Positions 1-8,642 of a stretch of DNA of 30,369 nt are shown one piece after another (within the stretch, counting starts at the first letter, position 1; each line of letters opens with the position of its first letter). The translations under genes were made by a program, and so were the position numbers. A model generated the notes under the pieces. The model had not been told where the DNA came from. It saw only the letters and a program-made list of their open reading frames with translations, and did no database searches. The stretch is from an uncultured Christensenella sp. (GTDB taxonomy: Bacteria; Bacillota; Clostridia; Christensenellales; Pumilibacteraceae). The stretch is from positions 1 through 30,369 of the forward strand of contig CAJTNI010000020.1 in the NCBI GenBank assembly GCA_910577945.1, written 5' to 3'.

Positions 1-22
1 TAGGGCTTTTGCCCGCATATGA

Positions 23-51
23 GAAACCCCCGGCTTCGCCGGGGGAGTTTC
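23..51. terminator. GC-rich hairpin at window start
   Basis: Positions 27-34 (CCCCCGGC) pair perfectly with 38-45 (GCCGGGGG) around a TTC loop, and flanking GAAA/TTTC (23-26, 48-51) extend the stem across a two-base bulge. The U-rich stretch after the stem is short on both strands, so this is only a possible terminator. It lies beyond the hairpin that follows the minus-strand gene at 135 and could be a second stop for it or the stop of a plus-strand gene outside the window. Confidence 0.4.
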
Positions 52-74
52 ATTGCTTTATAATATCGCATAAC

Positions 75-108
75 AAAACGGCTGTAAGCGATTGCTCACA
101 GCCGTTTT
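75..108 (-). terminator. Terminator of pyruvate:ferredoxin oxidoreductase
   Basis: AAAACGGCTGT (75-85) is perfectly complementary to ACAGCCGTTTT (98-108); three further inner pairs follow one mismatch, leaving a GATT loop. Read on the minus strand, the stem lies 27 bases after the stop codon of the gene at 135 and ends in TTTTGTT, as expected of a Rho-independent terminator. The stem is near-symmetric, so it may also work on the plus strand. Confidence 0.65.
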
Positions 109-134
109 AACGTTGTTACGTTTGATTTCGAGTA

Positions 135-3100
135 TTATTTCTCTGCGCGCTTTTTGTAGCCTTCGAGCCTGTCCTTAGCCTCTTTCTCGGCGCGCTCGAA
201 CAGTGCCTGCGCAACCTCGGGCTTGGCTTTGGCGAGCGACTTGTAGCGCGTTTCGCCGGCGATAAACTCTTGATAGCTGCCCGTCGGGTCTTTGGAATCG
301 AGCACGAACGGGTTTTTGCCCTCGTCGGCGAGCGTCGGGTTGTAGCGGTAGAGCTGCCAATAGCCGGCTTTGACCGCCTTGTCCTCTTCCGCCATGCCGT
401 TGCTCATGTCGATACCGTGGTTAATGCAGGTAGCGTACGCGATGATTAGCGACGGACCGGGATACGCCTCCGCCTCGGCAATCGCCTTGATGACCTGGTT
501 CTTGTCCGCGCCCATAGCGACCTGCGCCACGTACACGTAGCCGTAAGTCATTGCCATTGCGCCGAGGTCCTTTTTCTTGGTGCGCTTGCCGCCGGCGGCA
601 AACTTGGCTACCGAGCCGGTCGGGGTGGACTTACTCGACTGACCGCCCGTGTTGGAATACACCTCGGTGTCCACAACGAGCACGTTCACGTCCTCGCCGC
701 TTGCGAGCACTTGGTCGAGACCGCCGTAACCGATATCGTACGCCCAGCCGTCGCCGCCGAAAATCCACACCGATTTTTTGGTCAGGCAATCTTTTTCTGC
801 GAGGATATCCTTGACGAGCGCGGCGCTTTCGGCGTCGAGCTTATGCGCGCTTTCGAGCGCGGCGACGAGCGCGTCGCCCGCTTTTCTGCTTTGCTCGGCG
901 TCGTTCATGCCCTCAATCCAGGCTTTGCACAGCTCGGAGCATTGCGCGCAGCCCTTGTCGGCGAGCGCCTGCACCTTGTCTTTGAGCGCGGCGCGGCGCG
1001 CCTTATACGCGAGGTGCATGCCGTAACCGAACTCGGCGTTGTCCTCGAACAAGCTGTTTGCCCACGCGGGACCTTTGCCCTCCGCGTTCTTCGTGTAGGG
1101 GCAGGTGGGGGCGGAGCCGCCGTAAATGGACGAGCAGCCCGTCGCGTTGGCGACAATCATGCGGTCGCCGAAAAGCTGCGTAATGAGCTTGATGTACGGC
1201 GTTTCGCCGCAGCCCGCGCACGCGCCCGAGAACTCGAACAGCGGCTGCTTGAATTGGCTGCCTATAATCGTGTTGACCTTGACTTTGTCGGACACGTCCG
1301 CAAACGGTACGGTCGTGGAATAGTCGTAGTTTTTGGATTGTGCGTCGATAACCTCGTCGAGCGGCTTCATTACGAGCGCCTTGGTCTTGGCGGGGCATAC
1401 GTTCGCGCAAGAGCCGCAGCCCGTGCAGTCGAGCGGGGAGAGCTGGACGCGGAAGGAGTAGCCCGCCGCTTTGAGCTGAGGATTTTTGGGCGCGACCGAA
1501 ACGAACGTGTCGGGCGCGGCTTTGACCTGCTCGGCGTTCAAGAGCACGGGGCGCAAGCATGCGTGCGGGCAGACAAGCGAGCACTGATTGCACTGAATGC
1601 AGTTTTCGGGAATCCACACGGGCACGCTCGGCGCGACGCCGCGCTTTTCGTACTTGGTCGTGCCGCTCGGTACGGAGCCGTCGGGCGCAAAGCACGAAAC
1701 GGGGAGCTTGTCGCCCTCTTGGCGCAGTATGGGCTGAATGACGTTCTTGAAATAGTCGTCGCCGCCCACGTCGAGCGCGGTCGCGCCCGTGGTAGCGGTC
1801 GCCCACGCCTCGGGCACTTTGATTTCGACAAGACCTGCGATGGCGTTGTCTACGCAAGCGTAGTTCATGTTGACGACGTCGTCGCCCTTCTTGCCGTACG
1901 CCTTTTTAATCATTTGCTTCATGTAGCCCGCGGCTTCCTCGTAGGGAATGATATCCGCAAGCTTGAAGAACGCGGCTTGGCAAACGGTGTTTACGCCCTT
2001 GCGCGCGCCGATTTTATTGACTATGTCGAGCGCGTTTATCGTGTAGAAGCGAATATGCTTTTTGGCAATCGCGCGCTTCATTGCGGCGGGCAGCTCGCTG
2101 TCGAGCTGTTCGGGCGTCCAGTGGCAGTTCAGGAGGAATACGCCGCCGTCCTTGATATCGTCCACCATGTTATAGTGCGTGACGTACGACGGGTTGTGGC
2201 ACGCCACGAAATCCGCTTGGTCGATGAGGTAGGTGGATTTGATGGGCTTGTCCCCGAACCGCAAGTGCGAAATGGTAAGACCGCCCGACTTTTTGGAATC
2301 GTAGAAGAAATAGCCCTGCGTGTACTTGTCGGTATGGTCGCCGATAATCTTGATGGAGTTTTTGTTCGCGCCGACCGTGCCGTCGCTGCCCAAGCCGTAG
2401 AACTTGCAGCGCACCGTGCCCTCGGGCGAGGCGTTGATAAACTCGGAGAAATCGAGCGACGTGTTGGTCACGTCGTCGGTAATACCGATAGTGAAGTGGT
2501 TTTTGGGCGCTTTGGCGGCGAGGTTTTTGTAAACCGCGTTGACCATGGACGGATTGAATTCCTTGGAACCCAAGCCGTAGCGACCGCCGTAAACCTTGAT
2601 ATCGGCTTTGCCCGCCTCGATAAGCGCGGTGCAAACGTCGAGGTACAACGGCTCGCCGAGGCTGCCCGGCTCTTTGGTGCGGTCGAGAACGGCGAGACGC
2701 TTGACCGATTTGGGCAGCGCCTTGACGAAATACTCGACCGAGAACGGACGGTACAAACGCACTTTGAGCAAGCCGACTTTTTTGCCCTGCTTGGCATAGT
2801 AGTCGACGGTCTCCTCGACGGCTTCGCAGCCCGAGCCCATCATTACGATGACGTCCTCGGCGTTCTTGTCGCCGTAGTATTGGAACAGCTTGTACTCTCT
2901 GCCCGTGAGCTTGGAAACCTCGTCCATCATCGCTTGCACGATTTCGGGCGTGGCGTTGTAGTATTTGTTTGCCGCCTCGCGGTTTTGGAAATATATATCC
3001 GCGTTTTGCGCAGTGCCCTTTTGGTGCGGGTGGTCGGGGTTGAGCGCGCGGTTCTTGAACTCGCGGATTTCCTCCATGCACCCCGTTTTTTCGGCGAGCT

Positions 3101-3671
3101 TGCGAATCTCGTCGTATTCGATACCGTCGATTTTGTCAATCTCGTGGCTGGTGCGGAAGCCGTCGAAGAAATGCAGGAACGGCACCTTCGCTTTGAGCGT
3201 GGAAAGGTGCGCTACGAGCGCGAGGTCCATCGCCTCTTGGACGGAGTTGGACGCGAGCATGGCAAAGCCGGTCTGGCGGCACGCCATAACGTCCGAATGG
3301 TCGCCGAATATGTTGAGCGCGTGCGCCGCGAGCGCGCGTGCGCTGACGTGGAAAACGGTGGGCAAAAGCTCGCCCGATATCTTGTACATATTGGGAATCA
3401 TGAGCAGCAAGCCCTGGCTCGCCGTGTACGTAGTGGTGAGCGCGCCAGCCGCGAGCGAGCCGTGAACCGCGCCCGCCGCGCCGCCTTCGGATTGCATTTC
3501 CGCAATGCGCAGCTCTTGACCGAACATATTTTTGCGGCCTGCGGTAGCCCATTCGTCGGCGTATTCCGCCATAGGCGACGACGGCGTTATAGGATATATC
3601 GCCGCGACCTCGGAGAACGCATAGGCAACGTGCGATGCCGCGGTGTTGCCGTCGATTGACATTTTAACCAT
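135..3671 (-). CDS. nifJ: Pyruvate:ferredoxin (flavodoxin) oxidoreductase
   Basis: Converts pyruvate and CoA to acetyl-CoA and CO2 with reduction of ferredoxin; a cytoplasmic homodimer in central anaerobic metabolism. At 1178 residues it has the usual length of the one-chain enzyme. In order: pyruvate-binding domain with YPITPSSPMAE near residue 26; the transketolase-C-like and CoA-binding domains; a two-cluster ferredoxin domain with CIQCNQCSLVCP near 689 and CTGCGSCANVCP near 747; a thiamine diphosphate domain with the conserved CAGCG near 818, GDGWAYDIGYGG near 972 and YSNTGGQSS near 1007. The three cysteine groups give ligands for three 4Fe-4S clusters. An in-frame ATG exists at 3683, but GGAGGT lies over its second and third codons and is 5 bases from the ATG at 3671, so 3671 is taken as the start. 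It is monocistronic, with its own promoter (3734-3762) and terminator. Confidence 0.96.
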   Translation of the reverse strand: MVKMSIDGNTAASHVAYAFSEVAAIYPITPSSPMAEYADEWATAGRKNMFGQELRIAEMQSEGGAAGAVHGSLAAGALTTTYTASQGLLLMIPNMYKISGELLPTVFHVSARALAAHALNIFGDHSDVMACRQTGFAMLASNSVQEAMDLALVAHLSTLKAKVPFLHFFDGFRTSHEIDKIDGIEYDEIRKLAEKTGCMEEIREFKNRALNPDHPHQKGTAQNADIYFQNREAANKYYNATPEIVQAMMDEVSKLTGREYKLFQYYGDKNAEDVIVMMGSGCEAVEETVDYYAKQGKKVGLLKVRLYRPFSVEYFVKALPKSVKRLAVLDRTKEPGSLGEPLYLDVCTALIEAGKADIKVYGGRYGLGSKEFNPSMVNAVYKNLAAKAPKNHFTIGITDDVTNTSLDFSEFINASPEGTVRCKFYGLGSDGTVGANKNSIKIIGDHTDKYTQGYFFYDSKKSGGLTISHLRFGDKPIKSTYLIDQADFVACHNPSYVTHYNMVDDIKDGGVFLLNCHWTPEQLDSELPAAMKRAIAKKHIRFYTINALDIVNKIGARKGVNTVCQAAFFKLADIIPYEEAAGYMKQMIKKAYGKKGDDVVNMNYACVDNAIAGLVEIKVPEAWATATTGATALDVGGDDYFKNVIQPILRQEGDKLPVSCFAPDGSVPSGTTKYEKRGVAPSVPVWIPENCIQCNQCSLVCPHACLRPVLLNAEQVKAAPDTFVSVAPKNPQLKAAGYSFRVQLSPLDCTGCGSCANVCPAKTKALVMKPLDEVIDAQSKNYDYSTTVPFADVSDKVKVNTIIGSQFKQPLFEFSGACAGCGETPYIKLITQLFGDRMIVANATGCSSIYGGSAPTCPYTKNAEGKGPAWANSLFEDNAEFGYGMHLAYKARRAALKDKVQALADKGCAQCSELCKAWIEGMNDAEQSRKAGDALVAALESAHKLDAESAALVKDILAEKDCLTKKSVWIFGGDGWAYDIGYGGLDQVLASGEDVNVLVVDTEVYSNTGGQSSKSTPTGSVAKFAAGGKRTKKKDLGAMAMTYGYVYVAQVAMGADKNQVIKAIAEAEAYPGPSLIIAYATCINHGIDMSNGMAEEDKAVKAGYWQLYRYNPTLADEGKNPFVLDSKDPTGSYQEFIAGETRYKSLAKAKPEVAQALFERAEKEAKDRLEGYKKRAEK

Positions 3672-3733
3672 AAATACCTCCATAGTGAGTGATTTTACAA
3701 AGTCTTGACCGTGCGCTTAAACACAGCCTATAT

Positions 3734-3762
3734 ATTGTATAATACTTAACCGACAAAGTCAA
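3734..3762 (-). promoter_or_regulatory. Sigma-A promoter of the oxidoreductase gene
   Basis: Read on the minus strand, TTGACT (3757-3762) and TACAAT (3734-3739) are separated by exactly 17 bases. The expected start of transcription is near 3727, leaving a leader of about 55 bases with a GGAGGT site just before the chosen start codon. Confidence 0.8.
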
Positions 3763-3846
3763 GCGTTACGCCGAAAAGTGTGAATATTATAAGGCTGCCG
3801 CAAGTCTCGAACGCGGTGCGAAAGCTACTGTGCGGCGGGTTTTTAA

Positions 3847-3875
3847 TTGACATAAGGCATGCCGTGTGCTATATT
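3847..3875 (+). promoter_or_regulatory. Sigma-A promoter of the gatCAB operon
   Basis: TTGACA (3847-3852), a 17-base spacer and TATATT (3870-3875) lie 32 bases upstream of the gatC start. It is divergent from the promoter of the oxidoreductase gene, with about 85 bases between the two -35 boxes. Confidence 0.85.
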
Positions 3876-3907
3876 AAAACGGCAATAAAAACATCGGGAG
3901 ACCCGCA

Positions 3908-4213
3908 ATGAAAAACACGGTCACGACGGCGGACGTACGGCATATCGCCGAGCTGTCCAAGCTGAGCTTCACCGACGCGGAATGCGAGGAAATGCGCGCG
4001 CATTTGCAAAAACAAGTGGCTAATTTCGAAATACTCGATTCGGTCGATATTTCGGACGTGCCGCCCACTGCGCATATTCTTCAAGCGGTAAACGTGCTGC
4101 GCGACGACGTAGTGCGCCCGTCGTTCGCCAACGCAAGCCTGCTCGCGGGCGCGCCCGATAAATCGGGAGACGTAGGGGAAGAAGCGTACGTCGTGCCGAG
4201 AGTTGTCGATTGA
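3908..4213 (+). CDS. gatC: Asp-tRNA(Asn)/Glu-tRNA(Gln) amidotransferase subunit C
   Basis: Small subunit of the GatCAB complex that amidates misacylated Glu-tRNA(Gln) (and Asp-tRNA(Asn)); GatC wraps around and stabilises the GatA-GatB interface. The 101-residue product has the family length and pattern: an N-terminal VRHIAELSKLSFTDAE helix, a middle helix ending in the FEILDSVDISDVPPTAHI segment, and the C-terminal LRDDVVRPSF and EEAYVVPRVV motifs. The ATG at 3908 has a weak GGGAG about 8 bases upstream. It is first in an operon with gatA and gatB, but is separated from gatA by an unusually long gap of 136 bases. Confidence 0.93.
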   Translation: MKNTVTTADVRHIAELSKLSFTDAECEEMRAHLQKQVANFEILDSVDISDVPPTAHILQAVNVLRDDVVRPSFANASLLAGAPDKSGDVGEEAYVVPRVVD

Positions 4214-4275
4214 GCGCATATTCGCATCGCAATACGGACTGCGTGCTCCTCGGCGCTCGCGTTTACGCGGCTCGC
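4209..4275 (+). repeat. Possible degenerate copy of the 9250-type repeat
   Basis: Directly at the gatC stop codon, TTGAGCGCAT..ATTCGCATCGC..ATACGGACT.CGTGC resembles the start of the 132-bp repeat (TTGAAAGCGCATTC..ATCGC..ATACCGACT.CGTGC at 9251). The similarity needs several gaps and fades after about 55 bases; no matching right end was found before gatA. The remainder of the 4214-4349 gap has nothing else recognisable beyond the gatA ribosome binding site. The call is tentative. Confidence 0.25.
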
Positions 4276-4349
4276 ACGGTAATACAGCCGTCAAAGCAAA
4301 CACATTGCAAACGCAAGCCTCGGCTTGAAACTATTCTTTCGGAGAAATC

Positions 4350-5786
4350 ATGGATATACTCGATATGACCTTGTGCGAGCTTGTCGCCGCGCTCGACGGC
4401 GGCGGCGTGTCGTCGACAGAGGCGACCGCGGCTTGCTTAAATCGGATAAAGGACACGCAGGGCTTAAACAGCTTTATCACGGTGTGCGAGGACGCGGCGA
4501 CAGACGCCGCGCGGCGCGCCGACGAGAGACGCGCGCGCGGCGAACGCGCGCCGCTTTTGGGCGTGCCCGTCGCAGTCAAGGACAATATCGTCACGGACGG
4601 AATACGCACGACGTGCGCGTCGAAATTTTTGCAAAATTTCGTGCCGCCGTACGACGCGACCGTCGTGCAAAAGCTTAAAGCGGCGGGCGCGGTAATCGTC
4701 GGAAAGACCAATATGGACGAGTTCGCCATGGGCAGCACCAACGAGAACTCGGCGTACGGCGTTGTCAAAAACGCGCTCGACCCCGCGCGCGTGCCCGGCG
4801 GCAGCTCGGGCGGCAGCGCCAACTGCGTGGCGGCGAGACAGGCGTTCGCCGCGCTCGGCAGCGACACGGGCGGGTCAATCCGTCAGCCAGCGGCGTACTG
4901 CGGCGTGGTGGGGTTAAAGCCCACGTACTCGGCGGTAAGTCGGTACGGCTTGATTGCGTTCGCCTCGTCGCTCGACCAAATCGGCACGCTCACGCGCGAC
5001 TGCGACGATGCGCTCGCCATGCTCAAAGTGCTGTCGGGCAAGGACGAGCGCGACGCGACAAGCGCGTGCCCGCCCGCATACCCCGATATTTTACGCGGCG
5101 ACGTTCGCGGCAAAACGCTGTGCATTGCCGACGAGTTTTTGAACACGGACAAGCTCGACGACGGCGTGCGCGCCGCGTTCGAAGCGGCGGTCGACGCTTT
5201 GCAAAAGCGCGGGGCTGTGATTAAGCGCGCGTCTATTAAGTCTTTTGCCGCCGCGCTGTCGGTATACTACGTGCTGTCGGGCGCGGAGGCGTCGAGCAAT
5301 CTCGCAAGGTTCGACGGCGTCAAGTACGGCATGCGCGCGGAGGGCTGCGACAGCATTTCGGATATTTACGTCAAGAGCCGCACGGAGTTTTTCGGCGCGG
5401 AGGTCAAGCGCAGGATAATGACGGGCAACTACGTGCTGTCGAGCGGGTATTACGACGCGTACTATCTTAAAGCGAGCAAGATTCGCACCGTTATAAAAAA
5501 GGAATTTTATGCGGCGCTCGACGGCTGCGACGCCATAATCAGCCCTACCGCGCCGACGGTCGCGCCCAAGCTCGGCGAGCAATCCGACCCGCACAAAACG
5601 TATTTGAGCGATATGTACACAGTGCCCGTCAATATATCGGGCTTGCCCGCGGTAAGCGTGCCGTTCGGCGCGGCGCACGGCATGCCCGTCGGCGTGCAGA
5701 TTATCGGCAAGTGCTTTGACGAGGGCGGAATACTCGATATCGGAAAAGCCGTAATGCTCGCCGACAGGGAGGTGCACAATGCTTAA
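4350..5786 (+). CDS. gatA: Asp-tRNA(Asn)/Glu-tRNA(Gln) amidotransferase subunit A
   Basis: Glutaminase/amidase subunit of GatCAB; it releases ammonia from glutamine (or asparagine) and passes it through a channel to GatB. The 478-residue protein belongs to the amidase signature family. The catalytic Lys-cisSer-Ser triad is visible as K77 (VAVKDN), S152 (in GGSSGGSAN) and S176 (in GSDTGGSIRQPA); the 24-residue spacing between the two serines is that of the family. The C-terminal part carries GLPAVSVPFG and PVGVQIIGK, also typical. The ATG at 4350 is preceded by CGGAG at 8-base spacing. Its 3' end overlaps gatB by 8 bases, indicating translational coupling. Confidence 0.96.
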   Translation: MDILDMTLCELVAALDGGGVSSTEATAACLNRIKDTQGLNSFITVCEDAATDAARRADERRARGERAPLLGVPVAVKDNIVTDGIRTTCASKFLQNFVPPYDATVVQKLKAAGAVIVGKTNMDEFAMGSTNENSAYGVVKNALDPARVPGGSSGGSANCVAARQAFAALGSDTGGSIRQPAAYCGVVGLKPTYSAVSRYGLIAFASSLDQIGTLTRDCDDALAMLKVLSGKDERDATSACPPAYPDILRGDVRGKTLCIADEFLNTDKLDDGVRAAFEAAVDALQKRGAVIKRASIKSFAAALSVYYVLSGAEASSNLARFDGVKYGMRAEGCDSISDIYVKSRTEFFGAEVKRRIMTGNYVLSSGYYDAYYLKASKIRTVIKKEFYAALDGCDAIISPTAPTVAPKLGEQSDPHKTYLSDMYTVPVNISGLPAVSVPFGAAHGMPVGVQIIGKCFDEGGILDIGKAVMLADREVHNA

Positions 5787-7194
5787 AGCTACGATAGGCT
5801 GCGAGGTACACGCCGAGCTTAAAACAAACACCAAGCTGTTTTGCGGCTGTATAAACGAGTTCGGCGGCGCGCCCAATACGCACTGCTGTCCCGTATGCTC
5901 GGGGTTTCCGGGCGTACTGCCCGTGCTCAACCGCAGGGCGGTGGAGTATACCGTGCGCGCGGGGCTTGCGCTCGGCTGCGAAATAAACGGGTTTTCCAAG
6001 TGGGATAGGAAAAACTATTTCTATCCCGACCTGCCCAAGGCGTGGCAGACCAGCCAATACGACCTGCCGCTGTGCGTGGGCGGATACGTAGAATTCCCGT
6101 TCGACGGGCAAACAAAGCGCGTGCGGCTCAACCGCATTCACCTCGAAGAGGACGCGGGCAAGCTCGTGCACGACGGCGGCGTGTCGCTCGTGGACTACAA
6201 CCGCTGCGGCGTGCCGCTCATCGAGATTGTCACCGAGCCCGACATGCACTCGGCGGAGGAGGTTGTCGCGTTCCTGACAGCGCTTAAAAGCATACTCAAA
6301 TACACGGGCGTGTCCGACGTGAAAATGCAAGAGGGGAGCTTGCGCTGCGACGTCAATTTGTCGGTCGCCGAGGACGGCGCGCCGCTCGGCACGCGGACGG
6401 AAACGAAAAACCTCAATTCGTTCCGCTCGGTCGCGCGCGCAATCGCGTTCGAAACGCGGCGGCAAATCGACGTAATCGAAAGCGGCGGCACAGTCGAGCA
6501 GGAAACGCGCAGGTTCGACGACAATAAGGGCGTGGGATACGCCATGCGTTCCAAAGAGGACGCGCACGATTACAGGTATTTTCCCGAGCCCGATTTGCCG
6601 CCCGTGACTTTTACCGACGCGCAGCTCGACGGCATAAGGGCGGAAATCCCTACGCTGCCCGCCGCGCGCGTGAAAACGTATACCGAAAAATACGGGTTGC
6701 CCGCGTACGACGCGGAGGTGCTCACCGCGGACAAGGACGTCGCCGACCTGTTCGAGCGCGTTGTCGAAAACGGTATCGAACCCAAAAAGGCGAGCAACTT
6801 TATTATGAGCGAAACGCTCAGACTCGCCAAATCGAGCGGCAGCGACGACGTCGAGCTCAAAGTCAACGCCGAGCAGCTTTACGCTATTCTCAAAATGTCG
6901 GCGGACGGCGAGCTGAACAACCTTGCCGCCAAGTCGCTTTTGGCGGAGGTGTGGGGGAGCGACGCCGACCCGCGCGAAACGGCGCGGCGGCTCAATCTGG
7001 TGCAATCCAACGACGCGGGCGCAATCAAGCAAATTTTCGACGGCGTTATCGCCGCCAACCCCAAGCAGACCGCCGACTTCTTGGCGGGCAACGACAAGCT
7101 TCGCGGTTATTTCGTCGGGCAGGTCATGCGCGCGGCGGGCGGCAAAGCCAACCCCAAAATCATCAACGACTTATTGGATAAGCTAAAAGGTTAA
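5779..7194 (+). CDS. gatB: Asp-tRNA(Asn)/Glu-tRNA(Gln) amidotransferase subunit B
   Basis: Kinase/transamidase subunit of GatCAB: it binds the misacylated tRNA, phosphorylates the side-chain carboxyl with ATP and transfers ammonia to it. The 471-residue product begins with the family signature IGCEVHAEL. It shows the zinc-site cysteines (FCGC near residue 24, HCCPVC near 39), the YPDLPK and HLEEDAGKL motifs, and the DYRYFPEPDLPP motif near 275. The last 150 residues form the helical and YqeY-like tail that binds the tRNA elbow. AGGGAGG lies 7 bases before the ATG, inside the end of gatA. Only 4 bases separate it from the isocitrate dehydrogenase gene, so the two are almost surely co-transcribed. 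Confidence 0.96.
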   Translation: MLKATIGCEVHAELKTNTKLFCGCINEFGGAPNTHCCPVCSGFPGVLPVLNRRAVEYTVRAGLALGCEINGFSKWDRKNYFYPDLPKAWQTSQYDLPLCVGGYVEFPFDGQTKRVRLNRIHLEEDAGKLVHDGGVSLVDYNRCGVPLIEIVTEPDMHSAEEVVAFLTALKSILKYTGVSDVKMQEGSLRCDVNLSVAEDGAPLGTRTETKNLNSFRSVARAIAFETRRQIDVIESGGTVEQETRRFDDNKGVGYAMRSKEDAHDYRYFPEPDLPPVTFTDAQLDGIRAEIPTLPAARVKTYTEKYGLPAYDAEVLTADKDVADLFERVVENGIEPKKASNFIMSETLRLAKSSGSDDVELKVNAEQLYAILKMSADGELNNLAAKSLLAEVWGSDADPRETARRLNLVQSNDAGAIKQIFDGVIAANPKQTADFLAGNDKLRGYFVGQVMRAAGGKANPKIINDLLDKLKG

Positions 7195-7198
7195 AAAT

Positions 7199-8407
7199 AT
7201 GAAAATAACGTATAAAACCCCCATAGTCGAAATGCAGGGCGACGAAATGACCCGCATTTTGTGGGACATGATTAAAGACGTATTGATTGAGCCGTACGTG
7301 GCGCTCAACACCGAGTTTTACGACTTGGGCTTGCCGCATCGCGAGGAGACCGCGGACGAGGTGACGCGCGCCGCCGCCGACGCTGTCAAGCGTTTGGGCG
7401 TGGGCGTCAAGTGCGCCACGATTACGCCCAACGCCGCGCGCGTGAGCGAGTACGGATTGTCGCAAATGTGGCTGTCGCCCAACGGTACCATTCGCGCCGC
7501 GCTCGACGGCACGGTCTTTCGCGCGCCCATTATGGTCAAGGGCATTACGCCGTACATTCCGAGCTGGACAAAGCCGATTACCATTGCGCGTCACGCCTAC
7601 GGCGACGTATACAAAAACAGCGAAATACGCGTGGACGGCGCGGCGGAATGCGCGCTCGACGTAAAATACGCCGACGGCAGGACGGAGCGAAAGCCTATAA
7701 TCACGCTCGACGGCGCGGGTATAATTCAAGGCGTTCACAACAAGGACGCGTCCATTCGTTCGTTTGCGCGCTCGTGCTTCAATTATGCGCTCGATACGAA
7801 GCAAAACGTGTGGTTCGGCGCAAAGGACACGATAAGCAAGATTTACGACCACCGCTTCAAGGATATTTTCGCCGAGGTTTACGACGCGGAATATAAGACT
7901 AAATTCGCCGAGCTCGGCATAAATTACGAATATTCGCTGATTGACGATTCGGTGGCGCGCGTCGTGCGCAGCGGCGGCGGGTTTATTTGGGCGCTTAAAA
8001 ATTACGACGGCGACGTTATGAGCGACATGGTGGCGACGGCGTTCGGCTCGCTCGCCATGATGACGAGCGTGCTCGTATCGCCCGACGGCAAGTACGAATA
8101 CGAGGCGGCGCACGGCACGGTCACGCGTCATTATTATCGGCATTTAAAGGGCGAGGAGACGAGCACCAATCCCGTCGCGACGATATTCGCTTGGACGGGC
8201 GCGCTACGTCGTCGCGGCGTTACGGAAGGCAACGCGGCGCTTACGGCGTTCGCCGACCGCTTGGAGCGCGCGTGCCTGACGGCAATCGAGCGCGGCGTTA
8301 TGACGGGCGACCTCGTGCCGCTGTTCAAGGCGGACGGAGTGACGGCGCGGTCGGTGTCGTCGCGCGAGTTCTTGAAGGCGATAGCGGCGGAGCTGGAAAA
8401 CGCATGA
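7199..8407 (+). CDS. icd: NADP-dependent isocitrate dehydrogenase, eukaryote-like type
   Basis: Oxidatively decarboxylates isocitrate to 2-oxoglutarate with NADP. The 402-residue sequence follows the homodimeric type found in eukaryotic cytosol and mitochondria rather than the E. coli type: VEMQGDEMTRI at the start, VGVKCATITP, SPNGTIR, the substrate-binding arginine R131 in ARHAYGD, NYDGDVMSD, and the NADP-site HGTVTRHY followed by GEETSTNP. All key residues seem present, so an active enzyme is expected. It starts 4 bases after gatB and its stop codon overlaps the next start (ATGA). In an organism with pyruvate:ferredoxin oxidoreductase it probably makes 2-oxoglutarate, the precursor of glutamate, and NADPH. 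Confidence 0.95.
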   Translation: MKITYKTPIVEMQGDEMTRILWDMIKDVLIEPYVALNTEFYDLGLPHREETADEVTRAAADAVKRLGVGVKCATITPNAARVSEYGLSQMWLSPNGTIRAALDGTVFRAPIMVKGITPYIPSWTKPITIARHAYGDVYKNSEIRVDGAAECALDVKYADGRTERKPIITLDGAGIIQGVHNKDASIRSFARSCFNYALDTKQNVWFGAKDTISKIYDHRFKDIFAEVYDAEYKTKFAELGINYEYSLIDDSVARVVRSGGGFIWALKNYDGDVMSDMVATAFGSLAMMTSVLVSPDGKYEYEAAHGTVTRHYYRHLKGEETSTNPVATIFAWTGALRRRGVTEGNAALTAFADRLERACLTAIERGVMTGDLVPLFKADGVTARSVSSREFLKAIAAELENA

Positions 8408-8604
8408 GCAAGTACGCGCCGCTATGGGAATATATAGCGGAGCGCGGCGAGTGCGCGCTGACGTTCGCCGATATCGAGCGCGTGCTCGGCTTTGCCGTAG
8501 ACCATGCGTTTTTGAGCGCAAAGAAAGAATTGTGCGAATACGGGTATAAAGTCGGCAAGATATCGCTTAAAAATAAGACCGTCGAGCTTGTAAAACTCGG
8601 GTAA
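8404..8604 (+). CDS. Small DUF7662-like protein
   Basis: A 66-residue soluble protein beginning MSKYAPLWEYIAERGE. The layout PLWEY(I)..G...LTFADIERVLGF....HAFL..KKEL.EYGYKVGKIS matches small proteins of the DUF7662 type common in Bacillota, whose biochemical role is not established as far as I know. The pattern suggests a compact helix-rich fold with a C-terminal beta hairpin (KISLKNKTVELVKL). The start overlaps the isocitrate dehydrogenase stop by 4 bases (ATGA), so translation is coupled. A weak hairpin (8608-8622) follows the stop but has no U-tract, so the response regulator could be on the same transcript. Confidence 0.75.
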   Translation: MSKYAPLWEYIAERGECALTFADIERVLGFAVDHAFLSAKKELCEYGYKVGKISLKNKTVELVKLG

Positions 8605-8642
8605 AAAGCCGCCGTTTGCGGCGAGATAGTTACGGAGCGGTT

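Noticed and set aside
711..3659. Very long plus-strand open frame (982 codons) opposite the pyruvate:ferredoxin oxidoreductase
   Set aside because: It is the antisense shadow of a GC-rich gene with clear family motifs; the translation is Arg/Val/Ala-rich without recognisable domains and has no start signals.
8608..8622. Terminator between the DUF7662-like gene and the response regulator
   Set aside because: GCCGC-CGTTT-GCGGC is short and has no U-tract after it.
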